A stretch of 64,000 nt of DNA from Halomonas lysinitropha (GTDB lineage Bacteria; Pseudomonadota; Gammaproteobacteria; Pseudomonadales; Halomonadaceae). The DNA is taken from contig NZ_CABVOU010000031.1 in the NCBI RefSeq assembly GCF_902500215.1, positions 85,009 to 149,008 of the forward strand, read 5' to 3'. Of this stretch, positions 18,756 to 28,723 are shown in pieces. Position numbers and translations under genes: made by a program. The notes beneath the pieces are model-generated. The model made no database searches. It saw only the letters and a program-made list of their open reading frames with translations, and was not told the DNA's origin. Each line of letters opens with the position of its first letter. The stretch's first letter is position 1.

Positions 18756-19346
18756 TCAGCCTCCGGCGGTAAAACTGTGCAGCCGATTCATGGCCTTTGC
18801 CCAGTCGCCGGCCACGGCCTGGGGAAGCGTGGCAATGCATTCGTCGAGGGCGTCATCGATGGCGGCAAGCTCCGCCTTGCCGGGACTGCTGAGCACATAG
18901 CGGGTCACATGACGGCTGTCGCCGGGATGGCCGATGCCGATGCGCAGGCGATGGAAGGACCTGTCGTTGCCCAGCGCGCTGATGATGTCGCGCAGGCCGT
19001 TGTGCCCGCCGTGACCTCCACCTGTCTTGTAGCGCGCTGTGCCCGGCGGCATGTCGAGCTCGTCATGGGCCACCAGCAGCTCGTCAGGAGAAAGCTTGAA
19101 GAACTGGCAGAGCGCCGCCACGGCACCACCGCTGCGGTTCATGAAGGTGGTGGGCTCCAGCAAGTGTACTTCCTGGCCATCCAGGTGAACCTTGGCGTGC
19201 AGGCCCAGGAACTTCTTCTCCGGGCGCAGCTCGCCACCGGCCACCCGTGCCACGGCCTGTACCAGCCAGGCACCGGCATTGTGACGGGTGGCTGCGTAGT
19301 CGGCACCGGGGTTGCCCAGTCCAATGATCGCCTTGACCTGGCTCAT
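18756..19346 (-). CDS. pth: Peptidyl-tRNA hydrolase Pth
   Basis: 196 residues. It cleaves peptidyl-tRNA released from stalled ribosomes. The N-terminal IIGLGNPGADYAATRHNAG contains the catalytic His. NRSGGAVAALCQF, HDELDMPPG and GGGHGGHNGLRDI are the remaining family motifs. The start at 19346 (MSQVKAII) is preferred over a TTG four codons upstream, because GGAGA lies five bases before this ATG. The rplY terminator lies upstream, so pth may have its own promoter. Confidence 0.96.
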   Translation of the reverse strand: MSQVKAIIGLGNPGADYAATRHNAGAWLVQAVARVAGGELRPEKKFLGLHAKVHLDGQEVHLLEPTTFMNRSGGAVAALCQFFKLSPDELLVAHDELDMPPGTARYKTGGGHGGHNGLRDIISALGNDRSFHRLRIGIGHPGDSRHVTRYVLSSPGKAELAAIDDALDECIATLPQAVAGDWAKAMNRLHSFTAGG

Positions 19347-19432
19347 GTGTGTCTCCAAAAAATCATCGGGAATGATTTTTGACGTCGCGTTAGCGGCGGT
19401 CCGTAGGATGGCCGCCAGGGATGGACGGCCAT

Positions 19433-19460
19433 AAAAAAATCAAGCGCCGGGGCGCTTGAT
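19433..19460 (-). terminator. Rho-independent terminator of rplY
   Basis: On the minus strand ATCAAGCGCC-CC-GGCGCTTGAT is followed by TTTTTT, 47 bases after the rplY stop. The long U-tract makes it a convincing one-way terminator. Confidence 0.9.
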
Positions 19461-19506
19461 CGATGAAGGGAGGGGCCATGCGCGACATGGCCCCGGACAG
19501 ACGCGA

Positions 19507-20169
19507 TTACTCGGCGCTGTCTTCGCCTTCTCCGCCCTCGGCGGATCCACCGCCTTCCTCGCCTTCCTCACCCTCTTCCGTTCCACGGATCTTGGGCTTG
19601 GAGATGCTCAGCACGGCGTTGTCATGGTCCTCGCCGTGTGTGAGGGCGACGATGGTCACGTCGGCCGGCACGCTCAGGTCGGAAAGGTGCAGGGTCGTGC
19701 CCAGCGCAACCGCGCTGATGTCGATCTCCAGGTAGTCGGGGAGATCCTTCGGCAGGCAGCTGATCTCGACATCGTTGGCGAGCACGTGGAGCTCGCCACC
19801 CTCGTCCTTGATGCCCGTGCACGTTTCCTCGCCCACCACGTGCAGCGGCACGCGCAGGGTGATCTCGTGGGTGGCATCGACCCGCAGGAAGTCGGCATGG
19901 GTGACCAGCGGCTTGTAGGGGTGACGCTGGAGGTCACGCACCACGACCTGCTGGGCCTTGCCGTCTACCTGCAGGTTGATCACGGAGGAGAAGAAAGCCT
20001 CGTCTTCCAGCGCCTTGTAGAAGCTGGTCTTGTCGACGGCAATGGGCTGCGGCGCCTTTTCGCCACCATAGATGATGGCCGGCACCTGTTCGTTCGCACG
20101 ACGCAGGCGGCGGCTCGCACCTTTCCCCAGGTCGTTGCGAACGCTGGCATTGAGTGTGTAATCGGACAT
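19507..20169 (-). CDS. rplY: Ribosomal protein bL25, Ctc (long) form
   Basis: 220 residues: the 5S rRNA-binding L25 domain (about 1-95) plus the beta-barrel TL5/Ctc domain, then a Gly/Glu-rich acidic tail (about the last 30 residues). The start at 20169 ([11 protein letters not shown]) matches the family; the open frame further upstream is not conserved-looking. The acidic tail fits proteins of salt-adapted bacteria. It lies between prs and pth in the conserved order and ends in its own terminator. Confidence 0.95.
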   Translation of the reverse strand: MSDYTLNASVRNDLGKGASRRLRRANEQVPAIIYGGEKAPQPIAVDKTSFYKALEDEAFFSSVINLQVDGKAQQVVVRDLQRHPYKPLVTHADFLRVDATHEITLRVPLHVVGEETCTGIKDEGGELHVLANDVEISCLPKDLPDYLEIDISAVALGTTLHLSDLSVPADVTIVALTHGEDHDNAVLSISKPKIRGTEEGEEGEEGGGSAEGGEGEDSAE

Positions 20170-20295
20170 GGAATTGCCTCTTTCAAGAAATAAGGAAAGC
20201 GCCGTGGTCCGCGACCAGACCATGGCGTTTCCGGGAGCCCCGCAGGGCATGTGTCCCGCGCCACATTCTTCTGAACGAGTCCTGATGACCCGCGT

Positions 20296-21237
20296 TCAGT
20301 GGAACATGGCGCTGACGGATTCTTCGTTGCTGACCCGGCGAATCGCCTCGGCGATCAGTCCGGCGACACTGAGCTGGCGGATCTTGCCGCTGCGTCGCGC
20401 GATCTCGGAGAGGGGGATGGTGTCGGTCACCACTACCTCGTCGAGCACCGAATCGGTGATGTTGTCTACCGCGGGCCCCGACAGGATCGGGTGGGTAGCG
20501 TAGGCGACCACGCGTCGGGCGCCTCGGGCCTTCAGGGCCTCGCCGGCCTTGCACAGGGTGCCGGCGGTGTCGATCATGTCGTCCACCACCACGCAGGTAC
20601 GACTCTCTATCTCGCCGATGATGTGCATCACCTGGGCCTGGTTGGCCGAGGGGCGCCGCTTGTCGATGATGGCAAGGTCGGCGTTGAGCTGCTTGGCGAT
20701 GGCGCGGGCGCGCACCACACCGCCGACGTCCGGCGATACCACCACCAGGTCGTCGTAGTTCTGGCGCTCGATATCATCGAGCAGGATCGGCGAGCCGTAG
20801 ACGTTGTCCACCGGCACGTCGAAGAAGCCCTGGATCTGGTCGGCGTGCAGATCCATGGTCATGACTCGGTCGACCCCGGCCTTGACCATCATGTCGGCGA
20901 CGATCTTGGCCGAGATCGGTACGCGGGCGGAACGCACCCGGCGATCCTGACGGGCATAGCCGAAGTAGGGCACGACGGCGGTGATCCGGGTGGCGGAGGC
21001 CCGCCGCAGGGCGTCCACCATCAGGATCAGTTCCATCAGGTTGTCATTGGTCGGTGCACAGGTGGACTGCAGGATGAACACATCCTTGCCGCGCACGTTC
21101 TCGTTGATCTCGACCGCGACTTCGCCGTCGCTGAACTGGCCGACCGTGGCATTGCCCAGGTAGGTGTCCAGACTCTCGGCGACTTTTCGGGCGAGTTCGG
21201 GATTGGCATTCCCGGCGAAAACCATCAGTTTTGACAC
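20296..21237 (-). CDS. prs: Ribose-phosphate pyrophosphokinase Prs
   Basis: 313 residues. It makes PRPP from ribose 5-phosphate and ATP for nucleotide, His and Trp synthesis. The start is a GTG ([18 protein letters not shown]), with AAGGTGG upstream and the family-typical N-terminus. [24 protein letters not shown] and the PRPP loop [11 protein letters not shown] are conserved, and the C-terminus [11 protein letters not shown] matches. In Pseudomonas a tRNA-Gln gene lies between ispE and prs; none is present in the 93-base space here. Confidence 0.97.
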   Translation of the reverse strand: MSKLMVFAGNANPELARKVAESLDTYLGNATVGQFSDGEVAVEINENVRGKDVFILQSTCAPTNDNLMELILMVDALRRASATRITAVVPYFGYARQDRRVRSARVPISAKIVADMMVKAGVDRVMTMDLHADQIQGFFDVPVDNVYGSPILLDDIERQNYDDLVVVSPDVGGVVRARAIAKQLNADLAIIDKRRPSANQAQVMHIIGEIESRTCVVVDDMIDTAGTLCKAGEALKARGARRVVAYATHPILSGPAVDNITDSVLDEVVVTDTIPLSEIARRSGKIRQLSVAGLIAEAIRRVSNEESVSAMFH

Positions 21238-21330
21238 GCGCAGCCACCTTTGCTGTGTTGGGTCTTCAGGGATTCGGGTCGATGGTTCCGGGATGTTCAG
21301 GGATGCCTCGACGCCCGTGGGCGGGGAAGG

Positions 21331-22200
21331 TCATCGACCCAGCGCAGCATGGAGAGGTGAGCGATTCAGACCGCGTGCCTTGAAGGCTTGCCAGCCCTCG
21401 GGAACCTCGGCCAGGAGTCGGTCGGCCTGAGTCTCGCTGCCGAGCCGGCCAAAGACACAGGCGCCGGTGCCGGTCAGCATGGCCGGCGCTCGGATCGCCA
21501 GCCAGTCGAGCACGTGAGCCACCTTGGGATACAGTGCCCGGACGGTGGGCTCGCAGTCGTTGGTCCAGCTCCCCGCTCCCCCCTGCAGTGCGCGCGCCAT
21601 GGTAATCGGGGGGGTATGGCGTGTCAATTGCGCTGCCCCGAACACCGCCGGGGTGGAGACCGTTACACCGGGGTGGATGACAACGAACCAGGGGGTGTCG
21701 AGTTCGACCGGCGTGAGGCGTTCGCCGACCCCCTCGGCCCAGGCCGCATGGCCATGCACGAACACCGGAACGTCGGCTCCCAGGCTCAGGCCGAGTTCGG
21801 CCAGGCGTGCCTGCGACAGCCCCAGGCCCCAGAGGGTGTCGAGACCCAGCAGGGTGGTCGCGGCATCCGAACTGCCGCCGCCGAGGCCTCCGCCCAGGGG
21901 CAGGTGCTTGTCGAGATGGATGTCCGCCCCCAGGCGACAGCCGCTTGCGACCTGCAGCAGACGGGCGGCACGCACCACCAGGTTGTCTTCGGTCTCCACC
22001 CCGGGCAGGCGGGGAGCGAGGCGGATCGCACCATCCTCGCGGCTGCACAGGGTGAGGGTGTCGCCGATGTCGAGGAACTGGAACAGCGTCTGCAGGTCGT
22101 GGTAGCCATCCGCCCGGCGACCGGTGATATGCAGCAGGCGATTGAGCTTGGCCGGTGCCGGCAGCACCAGCGCTTCGTTCAGGAGAGGAGAGGGCGGCAT
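21331..22200 (-). CDS. ispE: 4-diphosphocytidyl-2-C-methyl-D-erythritol kinase IspE
   Basis: 289 residues, GHMP kinase family, in the MEP isoprenoid pathway. The N-terminal PAPAKLNRLLHITGRRADGYH and the phosphate loop PLGGGLGGGSSDAATTL are diagnostic. The start at 22200 lies one base beyond the lolB stop, so translation is probably coupled to lolB. A longer frame (to 22260) overlaps lolB and lacks conserved sequence. It is followed by prs. Confidence 0.96.
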   Translation of the reverse strand: MPPSPLLNEALVLPAPAKLNRLLHITGRRADGYHDLQTLFQFLDIGDTLTLCSREDGAIRLAPRLPGVETEDNLVVRAARLLQVASGCRLGADIHLDKHLPLGGGLGGGSSDAATTLLGLDTLWGLGLSQARLAELGLSLGADVPVFVHGHAAWAEGVGERLTPVELDTPWFVVIHPGVTVSTPAVFGAAQLTRHTPPITMARALQGGAGSWTNDCEPTVRALYPKVAHVLDWLAIRAPAMLTGTGACVFGRLGSETQADRLLAEVPEGWQAFKARGLNRSPLHAALGR

Positions 22201-22201
22201 G

Positions 22202-22813
22202 TCAGTCGTCGAGGGCCGGGCGCCAGTCGGTGACCACCAGGGTGACCCGCAAGTCGTCATAGGTCATCACCAGGCGTCTGGGCAGCCAGAGATCGGCGAC
22301 ACGCTCCCAGTCACGATATTCGATCCCCCAGCCATCCTGCTCGAGGCGAAGGGGAAAGCCCAGTTCGTCCTCTTCCAGCCGATGGGCGCTGTCTTCTGCC
22401 GGCAGTCCGCGGATCCACTCGGAGAGCGCGCTGACCGGCAGTGACCAGCCCAGTTGCTCTTCCATCAGTGCCTCGGGGCTCTCGGCTTCGAAGCGGCCCT
22501 CGGCGGTGGTCAGCGAGAAGCGTCCTTCGCGCCCCTCCAGGGTGCTGCGCCCGCTGCCGAATGGCCCGCTGATCAACAGACGATAATAGTGGGAGTGCTG
22601 GCTCCAGTCCAAGTTGGCGCTGGTTGACTCCTCGGGGGTGCGCAGGCCGACCTTGCCGACCAGCACCCAGGTGTCGAGTTCGGCCAGGCGATCGGCCTGG
22701 GCCTGCCACTGGCCCGCAGCGCGCTCTCCTTCGGGAGCGGGCTCACGGCCGGCACAACCGACCAGCAGGGCCAGAACAAGCAGGGGAGATAGCAGTCGCA
22801 GCAGTAGGGTCAT
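22202..22813 (-). CDS. lolB: Outer-membrane lipoprotein LolB
   Basis: 203 residues with a lipoprotein signal ending in LLVGC (Cys20). LolB receives lipoproteins from LolA and inserts them in the outer membrane. Segments VLVGKVGLRTPEESTSANLDW and FGSGRSTLEGREG fit the family. It lies between the TPR lipoprotein gene (22 bases upstream) and ispE (one base downstream), as in Pseudomonas. Confidence 0.93.
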   Translation of the reverse strand: MTLLLRLLSPLLVLALLVGCAGREPAPEGERAAGQWQAQADRLAELDTWVLVGKVGLRTPEESTSANLDWSQHSHYYRLLISGPFGSGRSTLEGREGRFSLTTAEGRFEAESPEALMEEQLGWSLPVSALSEWIRGLPAEDSAHRLEEDELGFPLRLEQDGWGIEYRDWERVADLWLPRRLVMTYDDLRVTLVVTDWRPALDD

Positions 22814-22835
22814 GGAGAGTTCCGTTCGTCAGGGG

Positions 22836-24617
22836 TCAGTCAACGGACCCGGTTGCATCCAGTTCCGGGTAGCGTTGCAGCAGTTCGTCGATCCGCGGGC
22901 GCTCGTCGAAGCGTTGCCGGGCCTCCTGGAGCAGCTCGCGTGCTCGCGCTTCCTCGCCCAGTACCCAAAGCACCTCGATCAGGTGGGCGGCGACCTCCTG
23001 GTCGGGCATGGCCGACCAGGCGCGCTCTAACCAGGGCAGGGCGTCTTCTGGGTTGCCCTGGCGATAGAGGACCCAGCCCAGGCTGTCGAGGATGGCCGGG
23101 TTGTCTGGCTCCAGCGCGTGGGCCCGCTCGATCAGCTCGCGCGCCTCTTCCAGGCGGCCCTCGAGGTCAAGATCGGCGAGGGTGTAGCCCAGGGCGTTGA
23201 GGGCGTTGGCGTTCTCCGGGTCCTGCTCGATGATATGGCGGAGGTCGGACTCCATGGCGGCAAGATCGTTGTCGGCAAAGGCGCGCATGGCCCGCTGGTA
23301 GCGTAGTCGTTCGTCGTCGGGGTGCTGGGAGAGTTCGCTGTCGAGCAGGGCATCGGCCTGCTCCTCGAGGCCGGCCTCGTCGAGCAGCTCGACCTCCAGG
23401 GAGACCAGCTCGCTCCGGTAGGCCTCGTGACGCAGCCGCTCGAGGCGCAGGAAGGCGCGCGCATCGAGCATCCGATCCTCGTCGATCAGCATTCGCGCTG
23501 CGCTCAGACGGGCGCTCAGGAACTGCTCACTCTCTGGCACCTGGCGATAATAAAGAAGCGCGTTATCCACCTCCCCCTCGTCCTCGGCGATGGCACCGAG
23601 CAGCAGGAAGGCCAGCGGTGGCGCCTCGTCGTCCCCGACCAGAGGCAGCAGCAAGCGGCGTGCCTGGGGCAGATGCTCTTTCTCCAGGAACAGCCGTGCC
23701 AGGCCCAGGCGCAGTTCGGGATCGTCACCATGGTCATCGAGCAGCGCATTGGTGGTGGCCTCGGCGGCTTCTATGCGGCCCAGTCGGATCTCGGCACGAG
23801 CCAGCAGCAGCATCAGGCGCGGGTCGCCCGGCGCGACTTCCAGACCCAGTCGCGCCGCCGATCGTGCCTGGGAGGGGGCGTCGGCCTCCAGGGCCAGGCG
23901 AGCGCGTATCTGCCAAAGCTCGGGCTGCTCGGGGGCCGTCCGGGCCAGTCGCGTCAGGCGTTGCTCGGCGGCCGTGCGCTCACCGGCGGCGGCTTCCAGC
24001 AGGGCGGTGGCCAACTCGCTGTCATAGCGCGGCTCGTCGAGACTCGCCAGGTGCTTGCGCATTCTGGTCAACAGCGGCGCCGGATCGGCACCGGCCTCGA
24101 GGGCGCCCTCCACGAAGCCTGTCAGTTCCTCACGAGCGCCACGCGCGATGGCCGACAGGCGCTGTTCCAGGGCGGTATTCCAGTCGCCGCGCTGGATGGC
24201 GAGGCTGGAGAGCAGGCGTGCCGGTGCGTCGCTCTGGGGTGCCAGGGACTGCCAGCGACGTGCGGCCTCTTCGAGCAACCCGGCGTCTTCGCTGAAGCGG
24301 GCGGCCAGGGTGGCGCGTTCGGCGAGAGCCGCGGCGTCGTAGCGTTCGGCGACGTCAAGAAAGCCTCGGGTAGCGCGCGGGTAGTCGCCGCGCTGTCCGG
24401 CCAGTTCAGCCACCAGCAGGCCGGAGAGGCTGTCGGCATCCAGGCCTCGGGTAACCGGCGGCGCGGCTGCCATCGGGTCTGCAGTGGCTTCGGCGGCCGA
24501 AGAGCCCCCTGGCAGGGCCTGGCAGCCGGCGAGCAGGCTCGCCAGCGCCAGGGGCACCAGGGAAAGGGGGCGAGTGATTCGGGGGAGCGTTCCGCGGGGC
24601 ATGCGCGTCTCGTGCAT
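22836..24617 (-). CDS. TPR-repeat lipoprotein next to lolB (PA4667-like)
   Basis: About 593 residues. A lipobox ends at Cys32 (LASLLAGC), so it is probably anchored in an envelope membrane. The remainder is built of tetratricopeptide repeats (for example ALNALGYTLADLDLEGRLEEA and NPAILDSLGWVLYRQGNPEDA) and is rich in Ala, Glu and Leu. Start 24617 (MHETRMPRG) and 24602 are both possible and neither has a clear ribosome binding site. The position between hemA (divergent) and lolB equals PA4667 in Pseudomonas. A scaffold role is assumed from the repeats only. Confidence 0.88.
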   Translation of the reverse strand: MHETRMPRGTLPRITRPLSLVPLALASLLAGCQALPGGSSAAEATADPMAAAPPVTRGLDADSLSGLLVAELAGQRGDYPRATRGFLDVAERYDAAALAERATLAARFSEDAGLLEEAARRWQSLAPQSDAPARLLSSLAIQRGDWNTALEQRLSAIARGAREELTGFVEGALEAGADPAPLLTRMRKHLASLDEPRYDSELATALLEAAAGERTAAEQRLTRLARTAPEQPELWQIRARLALEADAPSQARSAARLGLEVAPGDPRLMLLLARAEIRLGRIEAAEATTNALLDDHGDDPELRLGLARLFLEKEHLPQARRLLLPLVGDDEAPPLAFLLLGAIAEDEGEVDNALLYYRQVPESEQFLSARLSAARMLIDEDRMLDARAFLRLERLRHEAYRSELVSLEVELLDEAGLEEQADALLDSELSQHPDDERLRYQRAMRAFADNDLAAMESDLRHIIEQDPENANALNALGYTLADLDLEGRLEEARELIERAHALEPDNPAILDSLGWVLYRQGNPEDALPWLERAWSAMPDQEVAAHLIEVLWVLGEEARARELLQEARQRFDERPRIDELLQRYPELDATGSVD

Positions 24618-24803
24618 GGGAAAGAGTGGCCAGCATAACGGCTCGCCTCTCCCGGGCAAAGCATGATCCCGATCACGGCATGTCATGGCGCCCCGGGTGG
24701 GAGGCCTGTGGTAGAATGCGGCGCTTCGAGGATGGGCGGTCCGCGTCGGCGGATATGATCACTGCGCCCTGCCGAAACCACGACTCGCGAAGATGCCGAA
24801 CGC

Positions 24804-26072
24804 ATGACGCTTCTTGCCCTGGGAATCAACCACCGGACCGCCACCATCGAGGTGCGCGAGCAGGTCGCCTTCTCGCCGACTCAGCTAGAGGCGGCGCTGG
24901 CCGAACTGCGTGCCTTGCCGGACGTGCGCGAGGCAGCCGTTCTCTCTACCTGCAACCGTACCGAGCTCTACTGCGTCACCGAGGCTATCGGCGAGCGGGA
25001 GATCCTCGATTGGCTGGGCCGTTTCCACGGGCTGCGGGTGGAGGACCTGTCGCGCTGTGCCTATCACTTTCATGAGAATGAGGCGGCACGCCACCTGATG
25101 CGGGTGGCCGTGGGGCTGGATTCCATGGTGCTGGGCGAGCCCCAGATACTGGGCCAGCTCAAGGAAGCCTACCAGGCGGCTCGCCGTACCCGTGGGCTGG
25201 GCGGCGAGCTCGAGTGTCTGTTCCAGAATACCTTTGCCGTGGCCAAGCAGGTACGTACCGAGACGGGCATCGGCCGCAACCCGGTGTCGGTAGCCTATGC
25301 GGCGGTCAGCCTGGCCAGCCGCATCTTCGGCGACTTCACCCGTTCGCGGGCGCTGTTGATCGGCGCCGGCGAGACCATCGAGCTGGTGGCGCGCCACCTC
25401 CACGAGGCCGGCGTTCGCCAGCTCACCGTGGCTAATCGCACCCGTGAGCGGGCCGAGGCCCTCTCCGGCCCGCTGGGTGGCAAGGCGATCACCCTCGATG
25501 GGATTCCCGAAGCGCTCGTCCATGCCGACATCGTGATCTCCTCTACCGCCGCACCGCTGCCGATCCTCGGCAAGGGCATGGTCGAGCGGGCGTTGAAGAA
25601 GCGCCGCCACCGGCCGGTATTCATGGTCGACATCGCCGTGCCCCGGGACATCGAACCCGAAGTGGGCGAGCTCAGCGATGTCTTCCTCTATACCGTCGAT
25701 GACCTCCAGGAGGTCATCGAGGAAAACCGCCGGCATCGCCAGGTGGCCGCCGACCAGGCCGAGTCGCTCATCGAACACGGCGTGGGCAACTGGCTGCATG
25801 AGCGGCGGATTCGCAGCGGCGGCGAGTTGATTCGCGACGTGCGTGCCCGCGGCGAGGCCATGCGTGACCTCTCCGAGCAGCAGGCCCTGGCGCGCCTGGC
25901 CCGCGGCGAGGATCCCGAGCTGGTGATTCGTCGCCTGGCCCATCAATTGACGAATCGGCTCATGCACCGTCCTACGGTCGCCATGCGGGAGGCGGCCTCC
26001 CGGGAGCGTCGCGACCTGCTGGACGCCGCTACTACCCTGCTGCTGGATGAATCCACCGACCACTCCCGATAG
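24804..26072 (+). CDS. hemA: Glutamyl-tRNA reductase HemA
   Basis: 422 residues. It makes glutamate-1-semialdehyde from Glu-tRNA, the first committed step of C5 heme biosynthesis. GINHRTATIEVREQ and the catalytic Cys in LSTCNRTELYCV are near the N-terminus, followed by GEPQILGQLKEAY, the NADPH domain (LLIGAGETIELVARHL) and the C-terminal dimerisation helix. It is the first gene of hemA-prfA-prmC and divergent from the TPR gene. Confidence 0.97.
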   Translation: MTLLALGINHRTATIEVREQVAFSPTQLEAALAELRALPDVREAAVLSTCNRTELYCVTEAIGEREILDWLGRFHGLRVEDLSRCAYHFHENEAARHLMRVAVGLDSMVLGEPQILGQLKEAYQAARRTRGLGGELECLFQNTFAVAKQVRTETGIGRNPVSVAYAAVSLASRIFGDFTRSRALLIGAGETIELVARHLHEAGVRQLTVANRTRERAEALSGPLGGKAITLDGIPEALVHADIVISSTAAPLPILGKGMVERALKKRRHRPVFMVDIAVPRDIEPEVGELSDVFLYTVDDLQEVIEENRRHRQVAADQAESLIEHGVGNWLHERRIRSGGELIRDVRARGEAMRDLSEQQALARLARGEDPELVIRRLAHQLTNRLMHRPTVAMREAASRERRDLLDAATTLLLDESTDHSR

Positions 26073-26081
26073 GAGGCGCCG

Positions 26082-27176
26082 ATGAAAGCCACCCTGCGCC
26101 AGCGCCTCGATGCCTTCGTCGAGCGCTTCGAGGAGCTTTCCGCCCTGCTGGCGGAACCCGAGGTGATCAGCGACCAACCACGCTTTCGAGATTATTCGCG
26201 GGAATATGCCGAGCTCGAACCCCTGGTGGAAGCCTGGCGCGAGTACTGCGCCGTGGAGGACGACATCGCCTCCGCCGAGCAGCTGCTCGGCGATGCCGAT
26301 GCGGAGATGCGCGAGCTGGCCGAACTCGAACGCGACGAGGGACATCAGAGGCTCGAGGCCCTCGAGGTTCGGCTCAAGCACCTGCTGGTGCCCAAGGATC
26401 CCGACGACCGACGCAACGTCTTCCTCGAGATCCGCGCCGGCACCGGCGGTGACGAGGCGGCGTTGTTTGCCGGTGATCTCTTCCGCATGTATGCCCGCTA
26501 TGCCGAGCAGCACGGCTGGAAGGTGGAAGTGGTCAGCGCCAGTCATGGCGAGCAGGGCGGCTACAAGGAGATCATCTCGCGGGTCAAGGGCGAGGGCGTC
26601 TATGCGCGGCTCAAGTTCGAGTCCGGTGCCCACCGGGTGCAGCGCGTGCCGGCCACCGAGTCCCAGGGGCGCATCCATACCTCCGCCTGCACGGTGGCGG
26701 TGATGCCAGAGGCCGATGAAGTGGGCGAGATCGATATCGATTCCAGCGATCTGCGCGTGGATACCTTCCGCTCCAGCGGCGCCGGCGGCCAGCACGTCAA
26801 CACTACCGACTCGGCCATCCGCATCACCCACCTGCCCAGTGGCGTGGTGGTGGAGTGCCAGGAGGAGCGCAGCCAGCACAAGAACCGCGCCAAGGCGATG
26901 TCGCTGCTCGCCGCGCGACTCAAGCAGTCCGCCGTGGCCAGCCAGCAGCAACAGCAGGCCGATGCCCGGCGCTCCCTGGTGGGCTCCGGTGATCGCAGCG
27001 AGCGCATTCGAACCTACAACTTTCCCCAGGGCCGGGTCACCGACCACCGCATCAACCTGACGCTCTACAAGCTGACCGAGGTGGTCAGCGGCGAGCAACT
27101 CGACGACGTCATCGACCCGCTGATCCACGAGTACCAGGCCGAGCAGCTGGCGGCCCTCCAGCAGAACGCCGGATGA
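26082..27176 (+). CDS. prfA: Peptide chain release factor 1
   Basis: 364 residues. It recognises UAA and UAG stop codons. The peptidyl hydrolysis motif GGQ lies in [15 protein letters not shown], and the stop-recognition P-A-T is in [24 protein letters not shown] precedes the start. The stop overlaps the prmC start (ATGA), so the methyltransferase that modifies this GGQ is translated next. Confidence 0.98.
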   Translation: MKATLRQRLDAFVERFEELSALLAEPEVISDQPRFRDYSREYAELEPLVEAWREYCAVEDDIASAEQLLGDADAEMRELAELERDEGHQRLEALEVRLKHLLVPKDPDDRRNVFLEIRAGTGGDEAALFAGDLFRMYARYAEQHGWKVEVVSASHGEQGGYKEIISRVKGEGVYARLKFESGAHRVQRVPATESQGRIHTSACTVAVMPEADEVGEIDIDSSDLRVDTFRSSGAGGQHVNTTDSAIRITHLPSGVVVECQEERSQHKNRAKAMSLLAARLKQSAVASQQQQQADARRSLVGSGDRSERIRTYNFPQGRVTDHRINLTLYKLTEVVSGEQLDDVIDPLIHEYQAEQLAALQQNAG

Positions 27177-28066
27177 CCATCGACGCCCTGCTGGCGAGGG
27201 CCGCCCGGCGCCTCGCCGCGTGTGATTCCCCGAGCGGGCGGCTCGACGCCGAGGTGCTGCTCTGCCACGTGCTGGGCGTCGATCGCACCTGGCTCTACAC
27301 CTGGGGCGATCGCGAGGCGCCGATCCTTGCGCGGGCCCGCTTCGAGGCGTTACTGGCGGCGCGCGCCCTCGGCCACCCCGTGGCCTATCTGACCGGCGTA
27401 CGGGAGTTCTGGGGGCTGAGGCTTGCCACCTCGCCGCATACCCTGATTCCCCGCCCCGATACCGAGCGGCTCGTGGAAGCGGCCCTGGCACATGGCGCAT
27501 CGGACCAGGGCCGGCTGCTGGACCTCGGTACCGGCACCGGGGCCGTCGCCCTGGCCTTCGCCAGCGAACGGCCCGGCTGGTCGGTGGTCGGCATCGACCT
27601 TAGCCTGGAGGCGGTGGCCCTGGCTCGGTACAATGCCCAGCGCCTCGCCATCGGCAACGTCGATTTCCACACGGGGGACTGGTTCACGGCACTGAATGAA
27701 GAGAGCGAAAAGCATGACGAGAGCGGCAGTGCGCGCTTCGACCTCATCGTCTCGAACCCGCCGTATATTGCCGAGGACGATCCCCACCTGCGCCAGGGTG
27801 ACCTGCGATACGAGCCGCAGAGCGCCCTGGTGGCGGCCGAGCAGGGGCTGGCTGACCTGCGCCATCTGGTGGACGAGGCCCGCTCCCACCTGGTCCCCGG
27901 AGGCTGGCTGTTGCTCGAGCATGGCCATGGCCAGGGGGCGGCGGTGCGCGAGGCTCTCGCTGCGGAGGGCTATGCGGATACGGCGACTCTGCGAGATCTT
28001 GGCGGCCATGACCGAGTCAGCCTGGGACGTCACGTTGAGGGCCGGGCTGGAGGCGAGCGGTCGTGA
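27173..28066 (+). CDS. prmC: Release factor glutamine methyltransferase PrmC
   Basis: 297 residues. It is a SAM-dependent enzyme that methylates the Gln of the GGQ motif in RF1 and RF2. An N-terminal helical domain precedes the Rossmann fold ([16 protein letters not shown], about residue 115). The catalytic [11 protein letters not shown] is near residue 195. It overlaps prfA by four bases. Confidence 0.96.
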   Translation: MTIDALLARAARRLAACDSPSGRLDAEVLLCHVLGVDRTWLYTWGDREAPILARARFEALLAARALGHPVAYLTGVREFWGLRLATSPHTLIPRPDTERLVEAALAHGASDQGRLLDLGTGTGAVALAFASERPGWSVVGIDLSLEAVALARYNAQRLAIGNVDFHTGDWFTALNEESEKHDESGSARFDLIVSNPPYIAEDDPHLRQGDLRYEPQSALVAAEQGLADLRHLVDEARSHLVPGGWLLLEHGHGQGAAVREALAAEGYADTATLRDLGGHDRVSLGRHVEGRAGGERS

Positions 28067-28214
28067 TGTGGTATAGCTTGACCAGTAAAAAACGCCACGT
28101 CTCGTCACTTTTGCATGCGTGAAACCCACTGTAGCGCTATTGGTGGGGGATTTTCAGATGATCTTGCTGTCGCGACGACGTGAACTGCCCATTGCTACCG
28201 GCATGCCCACGACC

Positions 28215-28715
28215 ATGAAAGCCAAGACACGCTCGCTTGACCGCATTGACCTCAATATCCTGCGCTGCCTGCAAGAGAATGCCCGCATCTCCTATGTCGA
28301 CCTGGCCTCTCAAGTTGGCCTCTCCACTACCCCCTGCCTGGAGCGCGTCAAGCGTCTGGAGCGCTCCGGCATCATCCGTGGCTACAAGGCGCTGCTCGAC
28401 CCCCGAGCGCTCAAGGCCAACCTGCTGGTGTTCGTGGAGATCAGCCTGGAGACCCAGTCGCCGGCGGTGTTTGACGAGTTTCGTCGTGCCGTGGCCAAGC
28501 TGCCGCAGATCCAGGAGTGCCACCTGGTCTCGGGACAGTTCGACTACATCCTCAAGTGCCGGATTCCCGAAATGTCCGCCTACCGCCAGCTGCTCGGCGA
28601 CGTGGTGCTGACCCTGCCCGGGGTGAAGGAGTCCAAGAGCTATGTGGTGATGGAGGAGGTCAAGGAGGACTTCAGTCTTCACGTGCCTGACATCGAGGAG
28701 TTCGAGGAGAAGTGA
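28215..28715 (+). CDS. lrp: Leucine-responsive regulator Lrp (Lrp/AsnC family)
   Basis: 166 residues from 28215. The HTH is about residues 10-50 (SLDRIDLNILRCLQENARIS, LSTTPCLERVKRLERSGII), followed by the RAM domain with ECHLVSGQFDYILK and SKSYVVMEEVKED. The match to E. coli Lrp is strong along the whole length. The start is uncertain: 28203 and 28158 are also in frame, and only 28158 has an upstream G-rich box. The gene lies between prmC and moeB, which are adjacent in Pseudomonas, so it appears inserted into that order. Its stop is 8 bases before the moeB ATG. Confidence 0.9.
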   Translation: MKAKTRSLDRIDLNILRCLQENARISYVDLASQVGLSTTPCLERVKRLERSGIIRGYKALLDPRALKANLLVFVEISLETQSPAVFDEFRRAVAKLPQIQECHLVSGQFDYILKCRIPEMSAYRQLLGDVVLTLPGVKESKSYVVMEEVKEDFSLHVPDIEEFEEK

Positions 28716-28723
28716 GCCCTGCA

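Noticed and set aside
21238..21330. tRNA-Gln expected between ispE and prs by analogy with Pseudomonas
   Set aside because: No cloverleaf or CCA-ended sequence is present in the 93 bases.
24885..27500. An 871-codon open frame on the minus strand
   Set aside because: It lies antisense to hemA, prfA and prmC, has no recognisable domain, and is the frame expected opposite high-GC coding sequence.
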